Source: Cryptomeria japonica (lineage: Eukaryota > Streptophyta > Pinopsida > Cupressales > Cupressaceae). Taken from it: DNA of 64,000 nucleotides. How positions within the stretch are numbered: position 1 is the first letter of the stretch; each line of letters starts with the position of its first letter. The translations under genes were made by a program, and so were the position numbers. The DNA lies in NCBI RefSeq assembly GCF_030272615.1, contig NC_081412.1, positions 141,774,747 to 141,838,746 on the forward strand. Direction: 5' to 3'. Below, one piece after another: positions 11,660 through 21,764 of the stretch. Below the pieces are notes generated by a model. That model was not told the DNA's origin and did no database searches. It was given only the letters and a program-made list of their open reading frames with translations.

Positions 11660-11692
11660 ATCATATCATCAAACTCTACACATATGCTAACA
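11660..11692 (-). repeat. Copia-2 left LTR, terminal 33 bp
   Basis: This matches the end of the Copia-2 right LTR (CAAACTCTACACATATG...CCAACA at 58516), here with one change to GCTAACA. It completes the LTR broken by Copia-3. Confidence 0.88.
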
Positions 11693-11940
11693 ATCTTCCC
11701 CTTTGGCATTAATGGCAATACACAAATATATCTCTACATCTTCTTCCATAGTATATGTCTTCAATACTACAAATATATTCTTTGCTTCACATCTTCTCCC
11801 CCTTTGACAACAATGCCAAAGTGGAGGCACAAGCTTCAATGTTCCACTATGCTGCTCCCCCTGAGGAGTAGCATCCTTCAACACATCAATCCTAAAAAGA
11901 TTTGACAATGAAATACTTGACTGATGTGGAGCACATACCT
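11693..11940 (-). other. Copia-2 polypurine tract and non-coding 3' region
   Basis: On the minus strand a CCAAAGGGGAAGAT tract abuts the LTR. A second tract (AAAGGGGGAGAAG near 11795-11808) and a third GGGGGAGCAG (near 11852-11862) lie further in, before the RNase H stop at 11941. Copia-3 and NA-1 show the same arrangement. The two short open frames over 11684-11908 on either strand have no coding character. Confidence 0.65.
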
Positions 11941-12106
11941 TTAGTTCACCTCTTGAAGGGGCAACACCCCTAATTCAACTCTTAAATAGGCAAATCTAGC
12001 CTTCGGTAGAGGCTTGGTGAATATATCTGCTAACTACTCCTTACTGGCAACATGTTCCAATACAACCTCTTTATTCTGAACTTTCTCCCTCAAGAAATGA
12101 TACTTG
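11941..12106 (-). pseudogene. pol: Copia-2 RNase H, C-terminal end
   Basis: The minus strand encodes the typical copia tail: YHFLREKVQNKEVVLEH, then [10 protein letters not shown] and LGVLPLQEVN, ending in TAA at 11941. There is one internal stop before LADIF. The gene is cut at 12106 by Tat-1 and resumes at 28030; the frame rejoins exactly (HFELK then YHFLRE). Confidence 0.85.
12102..12106. repeat. Target-site duplication ACTTG of Tat-1 (left copy)
   Basis: ACTTG at 12102-12106 recurs at 28025-28029, just outside the TGTAGATAGG...GTCTACA ends of Tat-1. Confidence 0.92.
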
Positions 12107-13060
12107 TGTAGATAGGAAATGTGGAAATCATCAAAGCAATGACAATATTAGTCTAGCTCAATCACGAAAACTAAAATGTAGTGATAACAATCCTAAAAAC
12201 ACTCAATAAAGACATGAAAACAAGACATCAATTTAAACGCAAACCATTGCAAACTTGAATGTCTCCTTCATGTGGCTCCATTGTCCTTCTTTCTCCTTCA
12301 AATGGCTTTGTCTGTGGATCTCACCTACTAGTGCATAAGCATGATGTGAAAGCAAGTAGACAAGATGATAGCGCAAGAATACTCGAAGCGTGATTGATTC
12401 GACCAGGGATCCAGGACCGAAGATTGAATAAATTCATCTAGTTTATAGACAAATTGGAGAAAAGATCAGATTAGCATGAAAGAGCTTCGAATGGAAATTC
12501 AAATCAGGAATAGCAAAATTATGACAAGTGTATGACAAATTGCTATGCAAGGATTTATGATGATTTATGACAATTTATGACAATTTATGACAATTTATGA
12601 CAAATTGCTATGCAAGGATTATGACAAGAATTTGAAATAGAAATAGACATTTAGGAATTTAGAAGAAATTAGAAAATTAAGTTAGAAATAATGACTTGGA
12701 AATTAGGAAATTGATGCAAATTAGGTAAATTAATTAATAATTTCTCATTCATTAATTAATTTACAAAAATAGGAGGAATTAATTAGCCAATTAAATAAAC
12801 ATTTAATTGTGACAAGAAGACTTAGGATAAATAAATAAATCATTTATCCTTAAGAGAAAATGGAGAGAAAATGACAAACAAGGTTAAATGAATAAATCAT
12901 GAAACCCTAGAAGATGAATTAGAAATGCAAGAACGACAATTAGATCTTGATGTAGGATCGACTTGATGTCGATTCGATCATGATTTTGAATTGATAAAAG
13001 ATTTGATTGATAAATGCGCCAATTAACGAGGAACAATGACTAACTGATCCAAATTGACAT
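12107..13060 (-). repeat. Tat-1 left (3') LTR, truncated
   Basis: It matches 26534-27481 almost perfectly and then breaks off at 13060. The part equivalent to 27482-28024 (543 bp, the U3 start) is missing together with the adjacent polypurine tract. It contains a four-copy 11-bp motif (ATTTATGACAA) near 12560-12603. One GAAATA unit is present here and absent from the other LTR. Confidence 0.9.
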
Positions 13061-14490
13061 TCAGAGACTTCCTCATTCCATCTGGCGACTAGAGAGGCGA
13101 CAGTGACACTAGAGGATGTATGGTGTATCCTCCACATTTTGATTCATGGGGAGATGATAGAGTATGACTTAGTGATAGGGAGAGATGTGTTGTGTAGATT
13201 ATTTGAGTGCGATGTAGATGATTTGGATATTGTAGAGAGGGAGATTGGCTGGGAGACCATGGCATCAGAGTATGATCGATGATATGTGGTGATAGCAGTG
13301 GTGATAGCATACCTACTAGCAAGAGATAGACGAGGACATGGATTCCCTATTGGATGGGGAAGAGTGCTAGAGCGGATGGCAATAGAGGGTATGGTGTACG
13401 CATGGGGACCATGTGTATTGGCCTAGACAGATTGAGAGAGTTTATATGGAGGCCATATCTTGATTGCCCTGGATGGTCAGATGATAGTGATGAGCTATCG
13501 TATTGTAGACAGGAGAGGTACCTGATTGGCTGACCAGTGAATCACTAAAGAGTGATTGAGATGTACCTGCCAGAGAGAGTCAGACGACAGTTTTGAGAGA
13601 GACAGGATGTACCTAGAGGGACTGCACACTTTGCCCGATCTCATAGAGAGACAAGTCAGTGGGGGAGGATGATTCAGCCACACATAGCCTATGCCAATTT
13701 CACATAGCTATAGTGGAGATAGTGGGATTGGAGATCAGATGTGGTGGACGTCAGGATGACAGAGGAGTATGAGCGATGGTTTGCACGACAATGGCCAGTG
13801 CCATTAACAGATCCTGATATTCTAGTACCTAGGAGACAGGAGGACTTCCCACTCACTGGAGAGGAGGAGGGAGATGATGAGGACGAGGAGGATGAGGGTG
13901 GTGATGAGGATGAGGGGGATGATGAGGATGGAGATGATGATGGGGATGAAAATTATGAGCCAGATTCAGGTGATCAGGAGTCATTGCAAGATATACCCAT
14001 AGAGCCGGAGACAGCTAGCATAGAGGAGATGGAGATGTTTAGGGCTACCATAGCGAGTCAGCATGATCACATTGCAACATTAGAGAGACAAAATGCTATC
14101 TTGAGGATAGAATAGGATCATTTCAGAGTAGAGATAGCCAGACTTACAGTGGCTCAAGATGCAGTAGTAGCGCAGGCACAGTGAGAAGAACAGAGAGTCA
14201 CGGAGTATATTGGGTCGATTAGGGACGCTAGTGCATGGGAGATGGCACAGATGTTGGTAGAGACCAGAGAGGAGATATGCCATTGGAGGAAACTATATGA
14301 GAGTGCAGCTCCACTAGATCAGAGAGTAGCTTCATATCGAGCATGATCAAGGACAGAGAGTAGGGCACATTCTCGGAGGTCATTGAGTAGCATGGGGGTG
14401 AGTGGACCTATGAGACCACCACAGCCAGGACTAGGAGGGACATTATCTCTGAGACATGGCAGGGATGAGGAGGACAGAGGGAGCACCCAA
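13061..14490 (+). pseudogene. Plant mobile domain (PMD) protein gene of Tat-1, antisense to gag-pol
   Basis: The frame enters abruptly after the LTR remnant with SSFHLATREATVTLEDVWCIL, the hallmark start of the plant mobile (aminotransferase-like) domain. IHGEMIEYD, GFPIGWGRVLERMA and VYAWGPCVLA segments follow. After stops and a frame change, an open part at 13741-14115 carries an MTEEYERWFARQWPVP segment. A 40-residue Asp/Glu-rich run follows, then a coiled coil (EMEMFRATIASQHDHIATLE). The N-terminus has been deleted. PMD proteins are nuclear, and the domain is known to be shared between host genes and transposable elements. The Tat-2 copy is at 49942-51822 with the same position and orientation. 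The role in the element is unknown. Confidence 0.82.
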
Positions 14491-16170
14491 TGATAGAGGC
14501 ATGTACTCCTTATGATAGATAGATGACATTATGTAGTGTGATATTATATAGTCAGCCTGCGGGCCATACTTAGGACAGACAGTCCAATTTTGTACTCCGA
14601 TGTTATTTTGATATATGATATGATATGCATCTATATGATGGGATGCAATGCGTTATGATGTATGTTTATTTTCCATGTATGGATGACTTATGCACCATGT
14701 ATGAATGTATTTTTATGTTTTTTTGATGCATTTATAATATGAAATGGATAAAATGCTTGATGCAATGCATGATATAATGCAAATGTACTAACCAAATGGA
14801 TGCAGGATGCAACATATGTGTTGGGGGAAATCAGAGCACTAGACCGAACTGACTATCCGAACTGACGGAAGAAATGTTAGTAAGAAGAAAACTGAGATAG
14901 AGGACAATTAGAGATGAAGAAAAACTTGCTTTCAGTAATGCATTTTGTAGGTGAGAACCTTTATTTTAATGTAGCAAAATGGATGCGTAGCATCATGGCA
15001 TTGAAGGCCAGAGCTGAAATGCAACCCTTTTTTTTTGTAAAAGACAGACACATCACAGACAAACAACAATCACAACAAAAAAGAAAGGGACCATGAACCA
15101 TCCCGGTCACTCTAAATCACTCAGTGACATCATCAAGCAACATAGGAACATGATCGAAGATAAATCAATAAATGATAAGACTCGCTAATTCCAACAAGTC
15201 AAACAAACATCTTGATCTTCATTGTCAAAAGTTGAAAGTGTTGATAGGACGATCATGTTGTCTAGTTTCAGGACATGCGGTACCCCGTCTAAGACAAGAC
15301 ACAGTCTGGTTTTGAGTATACCACACCTTGTATAAGACCCATGATAATATTGACAAGGACAAATGATTAATCCTGATGCTATTTGGATTGATGTGACAAC
15401 TGTGATCAGGTTGAATGTCTGGTTTGATCGAATAGTTTATCTATTAATGCATGATTTCAGTTAAAGCATAATGTGTGATTGCGTGTCATTGGAGGGATGC
15501 TCAGTGATCTGTCTTATGCACCAAAAAAAAAATTTCTTTTTTCTTTCATTTTTTTAGGACTTTATATGATTTTTTAGGGATTTTTTTCAGGACATTTTGC
15601 AATTTTTTTGATTTTTTTAGGACATTTTTCAATTGTTTTTTTGACTATTTCAGGACATTTTTCAATTTTTTTGGATTATTTCAGGACATTTTTCAATTTT
15701 TTTTTGGATTATTTCAGGACATTTTAAAATTCAAAAGTTCCAGTGATTGATCATGACAAGGGGAATGCACCCAATGCACATCTGAAAGACATATATATAG
15801 ACCAAGACCGAAACATATGTACAAGAAACCGGAGTATGCAAGACAATGATGTTGACCAATCACGGGCCTGGAATAGAACATTGGGTTAGGACAAATATAG
15901 ACATGATAAACCGGCCGAGAGAAAGCATAGCTAGAGGTCATGACAGATAACGCAGTAATGATCTCATTACACATGGCACCTAATTGCCAGGTTTTCACCA
16001 TGGTACTTGCCCAAAGCACCTGTTTGCCAGGTTTTCACTACAAGGCGAATCATTTTTCTTTACTTTTTTTCTCTTTTTCTCTTTTGTTTTTCACTTTTTT
16101 TTATATATATATATTTTTTTGCTTTTTTTTATTTTTTTAGGATCATATTTGAAAAAGTGCTAATAGAAAA
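14491..16170. other. Tat-1 spacer between PMD gene and pol
   Basis: Non-coding. It holds the T-rich tandem repeat at 15540-15730 and a T-rich run near 16050-16140. A phrase containing TTGCCAGGTTTTCAC occurs twice near 15970-16040. The small open frames at 14914-15096 and 15714-16189 look accidental. Confidence 0.6.
15540..15730. repeat. T-rich tandem repeat, about 30-33 bp unit, six copies
   Basis: The word AGGACATTTTTCAATTTTTT recurs with AGGAC at 15556, 15589, 15619, 15652, 15683 and 15716. The steps are therefore 30-33 bases. Confidence 0.8.
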
Positions 16171-19100
16171 TCATGCCCAGTACTTGTGAAGATGCATGCT
16201 ATTGACAGAAGCAGACAAAGGTTCACCTTCTGGAGTGGCAAGCTGATATGCCCCCGAGCCATAGGTTGCAGTCACTATAAAAGGCCCAACCCAATTAGGT
16301 TCAAACTTGCCTTTAATGACGTTAGTAGATTGTGCATTCTTGGGGTTTGCCTTTAAAACCAGATCTCCCACTTCGAAGTGTCACCCTTTGACCTTCTTAT
16401 TATAAGAGCGACAGAGACAGTTTTGATATGCTTGCAAATGTGTCAGGGTTGTCTGATGTTTCTCATCTAACATCTCAAGTTGATGCAACTGAGAGACTCT
16501 GTGCATCTCATCATCAATCAAATGTTGCAAGGAAACATGCAAAGAAGGAATCTCCACTTCCAAAGGTAAAATGGCTTCTGCACCATACACCAAGGAATAA
16601 GGTGTTGCGCCAGTAGGTGTGCAGATAGAAGTGCGATAAGCCCATAGTGCTGGATTCAACTATACATGCCAATCTCGACCAGCATCATTGACAACCTTTT
16701 TCAGGATCTTGATAATGGTTTTATTTGATGCTTTGGCTTGCCCATTACCCTGTGGATAGTAGGGACTGGAGAAACGGTGTTGCATATGAAACTTTTCACA
16801 AAGTTCCTTAACATCTTTATTCTTGAAGGGACGACCATTATCTATGACTATAGCAAGGGGAACCCCATACCAGCATATGATATAATTCAAGAGGAATTTT
16901 GAAATTTGCACACCAGTAATATAGGTCATGGGGATAGCCTCGATCCATTTTGTAAAATACTCTGTGGCTGTAATGATGAACTTGTGTCCATTTGTAGATG
17001 TCGGGTGAATATTGCCAATAAGATCCAATCCCCATTGAGAAAAGGGCCATAGAGTTATGATAGAATGAAGCTCTTGGGCTGGTGCATGAATGTAATTTCC
17101 ATGGATCTGGAAATTGTAGCATTTCTTAACAAAATCATGGACATCCTTCTCTAGAGTGGGCCAATAATACCCAGCACGAATGAACTTTTTGGCTAAGCTA
17201 AGACCATTGAAATGGCCCCCACATATACCATCATGAACCTCGTGTAAAGCCGTTTGTGCTTTGTCAGAATCCAAACACCCGAGGAGGGTATGGTCAAAGG
17301 AACAACGGTAAAGGGTGTCAGCAATGATGACATATTTGGCTGTCTGTCGAATGAAGGCTTGATGTTGGTTAGTAGAAAGGTTAGGTGGTAAGGTTTGGGA
17401 TTTTAAATACTGATATACATCATTGTACCACAGGGAGTGAGGACCAACAAGAACGCACATCACATCTGCTATCAAAATGTCAAAAGAAGGGACAAGCAAC
17501 TGCTCGACCAAAAATTCACATTTGTCCATATTGTGGGGCATATTTAACATGGAAGCAATCGTAGCCATCGCATCCGCCGACTTGTTTTGCATTCTTGGAA
17601 CTTGACTGAAATGGATAGCCGTGAATTTTGTCTTGAAGAAATCTATCATATGCTTGTAGGGAATAAGCTTTTCATCTTTTGTTTCGTAGTCATCATTCAC
17701 TTGACGGATGACTAATTGAGAATCTCCATAGACTTGTAAATGTGTGATGTTCCAGTGGACCGCTACTCGGAGTCCTGTGACCAGAGCTTCATATTCTACA
17801 ATGTTATTGATACAATGGAAAGATATTCTGTAGGACTTGGGAATAGCATCACCTTGAGGGGTGACAAACAATATGCCTGCTCTAGACCCGAACTTGGTAT
17901 GGGATCCATCAAAGTATAAATTCCATTCATTAGAAGATGTGAGAGCAAAGACTGATTCATCTAGAAAATCGGTCAACATGGGATGATCATCATAAATAGG
18001 AGCCTCTGCAAGTTGATCCACTATGACTTGACCTTTTATTGCCTTTTGCTCCATATACTCAATATCAAATTCACTAATGATCATAACCCACTTGGCTAGG
18101 TGACCCGTCAAAGCTGCTCTGCTAAGCAAGTATTTCAAGGGATCAATTTTTGCAACCAGCAATGTCTGGTGATTTAACATATAATGTCGGAGTTTCTATG
18201 TTTCAAAGACCACTGCTAAACATGCCTGTTCAATAGTTGAATAATTCAGCTCATAGCCTGCTAGTGTTCGGCTGATATAATAAATAGCTCGCTCTTTGCC
18301 ATTCTCATCCTGTTGGGCCAAGAGAACACCTAGTGTCGTTTCAGTTGTAGAAATATATAATATAAATGGCTTTCCTTCTATAGGAGGCATTAGAATAGGC
18401 GGCGACAACAGATAGTCCTTGAGAGCTTGAAATGCTGATTGACATTGCTCAGTCCATTTAAAAGCGACTCCTTTATGCAATAGATGCTAGAATGGATGAC
18501 ATTTGTCTGCCAACTGAGCTATAAACTGGCGGATTGACTGAGCTATAAACCAGTGGATTGACTATAACTTTCCTTGCAGACTTCTTAGTTGTCAGAGATT
18601 GGAAGGAGGAGGCATGTCCATTATTGCTTTAACCTTGGTCGGGTTGACTTCAATGCCTCTATGAGAAACAATGTACCCTAGTAATTTTCCAGCTATAACA
18701 CCAAAGACACACTTCTTTGGATTAAGTTTGAGCTTGTAGGTTGCCATTCGGTCAAAGATTAGGCCCACGATGGCTAGATGACTATCTCTAGTGACAAATT
18801 TGCATAATAAGTCATCAACATAGTCCTCCATCAAAGTATGCATGAAATCATGGAAAATTGTTGTCATCGCTCTTTGATATGTTGCGCCAACATTTTTAAG
18901 ACCAAAGGACATCACATTCCAATAGTAGGTACCCCAAGCATAGGTGAATGCTGTCTTATGTTGATCTTCAGGAGCAATGCGAATTTGGTTATAGTCGGAG
19001 AAACCATCCATCAATGAGAGCATCTCATATCCAGCAGTCATGTCAACTATGATGTCGATATTTGGCAGTGGAAAATCATCTTTAGGGCATGCTTTATTAA

Positions 19101-19947
19101 GATCCCTAAAATCTGTACAGATTCTGATGCCCCCAATTACCTTGCTAACTGGTACTAAATTTGAAATCTAGTCTGCATAATCAATGGGTCTAATAAAGCC
19201 CACATCTAGTAATTTTTCCAGTTCTACCTTGACCAAAAGAGCCACCTGGGGATGCATCTTTCTGAGTTTCTGTTTGACAGGCTTGGCATCTACTTTTAAT
19301 GGCAAGTGATGAAGGACTAATTCTAGATCAAGGCCAGGCATATCTGCATAGGACCATGCAAAGCTGATCTTCTTCTCAAGAAAGAAATTGACAAAATCTA
19401 TCTTTTCCTATTTTGATAAAGAAGTAGCGAAATGAATGACCTTAGGGTTGTCAGGTGTACCCAAATTGATTTCTTTGATCATTTCCACAAGCAATGTAGA
19501 TTTATCCTGACTTGATAGGGGTATGTCCACTCTTCCACCTTTGGGCACCTTAGATAGGTTTTCACCCGTAGGTACGTCTTTTATTTTTACTTTTTCATGG
19601 TCAGAGAGTGCCTTACAGTTTTCACTCAAAGACCTATCCTTTTGATTTGGTATTTTTTCTTTTCTTTTTTCATTTTGATGATTGGAAGATGGAGTTGACT
19701 CCCCAAAATATGTTGTGAAATCCAGATCAATAGCAAATCCTACCTTATGATCACCTTGTGGTATGCCTTCTCGTAGTCCAAGGAATTCTGCAATTGCTTC
19801 ATCATTTTGAAAACAATCCAATGTGAGTGGTTCTTGTTGGTCATGTTGGATAAGCTGTGGATAGACAAGGGGCATGTCATCATTGGTTTTAAGGAGGGAG
19901 AGGGCCGAGATGGTAAAGATGTAAATGTCTGTGGTATCACTGTCCAA
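16171..19947 (-). pseudogene. pol: Tat-1 pol: RT, RNase H, second RNase H, integrase
   Basis: One reading frame runs from 19947 to 16171 with no frameshift but many stops. Order: FSDYNQIRIAPED and YVDDLL (RT, about 19050-18780), then ALKDYLLSPPILMPPIEGKP (RNase H, 18480-18196). The archaeal-type RNase H at about 17925-17520 keeps all four acids (YFDGS, VEYEAL, GDSQLV, SADAMA). Integrase follows: HDGICGGH zinc finger, with its last Cys replaced by Phe (KKCYNFQIHG), then GLDLIGNIH, VIDNGRPF and GQAKASNK. In the last motif the catalytic Glu is Lys. Stops lie at 19405, about 19170, 18589, about 18193, 16660 and 16378; each is one transition from Gln, Arg or Trp. The integrase cannot be active. 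Confidence 0.92.
18513..18560 (-). repeat. 24-bp in-frame tandem duplication in the RT-RNase H linker
   Basis: ACTGAGCTATAAACTGGCGG plus four bases is followed at once by a near copy. It adds eight codons to the linker. Tat-2 has a single copy at the equivalent place (FITQLADKSLPF). Confidence 0.8.
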
Positions 19948-19988
19948 ACTGCTCGCATCTGATTCAGAGCTTGGATCCTAGAATGACT

Positions 19989-21764
19989 CTATCCAAGCAT
20001 AGGACATGCTTTTGGAGGGGGTGTTATTTCATGTTTGTCTTCCATGGGCAAATCATCAGGGTCAAGGAAAACATTGTTAAGGGCATAGGAGCTAGAAGAA
20101 AAAGAACTCCACTCCCATTCATTGGAATCAGTTTCGGGTTGGGTATCCTCAGGTGTTGTTTCATCATCAGAGTCACACCCCTTTCTACACATGTTCATTT
20201 TGGTAGACGAGGGTCCAATTTGCAATGGTACAAAACCTAACCCTAAAGTTGGAGGTCGCATCTTGGGTATAATAGGTTCTAGCCTTCCCTTCTTGTCAGG
20301 ACCTAAACCACTGCAGTCGTCATATCCTTTCTTTTGCAGCATAGTAAATCCTTTGCTGTATCGCTCCACTGGCAACCTGATAGGTGGTGTCTCAATAGGG
20401 TCCTTATAAAGCTAGTCTATGACATCATCATCCAAAGTTTATTTGTCAAGTTCACCCCATCTTGTAAATGTAGTGGGGGGCTAATATTTGATAACTACCT
20501 TAGGTTCCTTTTGCAACAAATGTGGTTTGCCATATGATTTTGGAGATATTGGTAAATTCCTGATGAGGAATGTTTGAGCCATTGAATACTCTCCACATCC
20601 TTGGTCCTATATCTTCTATTTTCCTTTGACAGCATCTAACAATTCATTAGGATCCACATAACTATGTGATTTGGCTTCTCTATTAACTGGGACTTGCTGC
20701 TGTGGAGAATCCTTTAGGGCAACATAAAATTGAAATGGATTAGGATCTCCTGGAATTGTTATCTCAGTTCCATTGTAAGGATATTTTAAACATTGATGAT
20801 AAGTGGATGGAACTACTTTCATTGCGTGGATCCACGGATAGCCAAGAATCATATTGTAAGGGAGATCGAGGTCTAGGACCTACAGAAAAGTGTTTTCTGT
20901 CACTAGACCAACTCTGATAGGCAATGTAATTATCCCTTTAGATGGGCGCTCAACATCATCATATGCTTTGATTGTTATTCTTTTGGAAGAATCAATATCC
21001 TTTTCTGTATAACCAAGACCAATGACCACTCTCAAGGTACAGATGTTAAGACCCGCTCCGCCATCTATCAAGACTCATCGGATTTTGCAATTATGGACAA
21101 AGACTTCAAGATGTAAAGGATCATTATGAGGGAGCTTATCAGGTGAAATATCATTATCAAAAAATGCAACGTGTTGGGAAATAGCTAGATGTCCTATTCA
21201 GGCTTGGAACTGGTCAACATCAATGTCTGTCGGGACAGTGGATTCAATTAAAGCTTTATCTAATACTGCGTGATGCATAGGGGACATTTTCAACAACTCA
21301 AGGATTGATATTTGTGTAGGTGTCTTTCCCAGATGATCTAGGAGATTATACTGACTCACAGGGGTTGATTTAGGAGGAACTGTCGGAGCTCCTTTCAGGA
21401 CTATTTTGGATCAACGACTGGTAACCGCGCAAGAAGGATCTTGTTCCTTTATTCTTATGGTGGAAACATACTCATTTGACACTCGAAAACAATTGATAAC
21501 ATTGTTATAACTAGTATTTGCATAATTTGCTGTTTGGGTAGAGTTTGAAGAAGATGCTTTACCCTTGTCATGATCAAGCAAAGGAGTTTTGAAAATTGTA
21601 TGATCAGTATTAGAGGTCGCATTGGGTGGATCTACCTCAATTACTCCTTGCTCTAACAAGTCTTGAATCATATGTTTCAATTGAAAACATGATGCAGTTT
21701 TATGTCCTTTTGACCGATGGTATTCACAATAGGCATTATCATTCCACCAATGTGGCTTTACCAA
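19989..21764 (-). pseudogene. pol: Tat-1 gag end, aspartic protease and G-patch
   Basis: From 21764: a CCHC-like knuckle of the form YCEYHRSKGHKTASC (Cys-His-His-Cys), then after stops the protease active site IDGGAGLNICTL at about 21070 with DGG instead of DSG/DTG, as usual in this lineage. It continues with YNMILGYPWIHAMKVVPSTY (20852-20616). At 20351-20271 a G-patch-like segment follows (GFTMLQKKGYDDCSGLGPDK), a short glycine-rich nucleic-acid-binding motif. The frame shifts once near 19985 before pol. Several stops are present. Tat-2 has the same order at 42549-44276. Confidence 0.85.
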
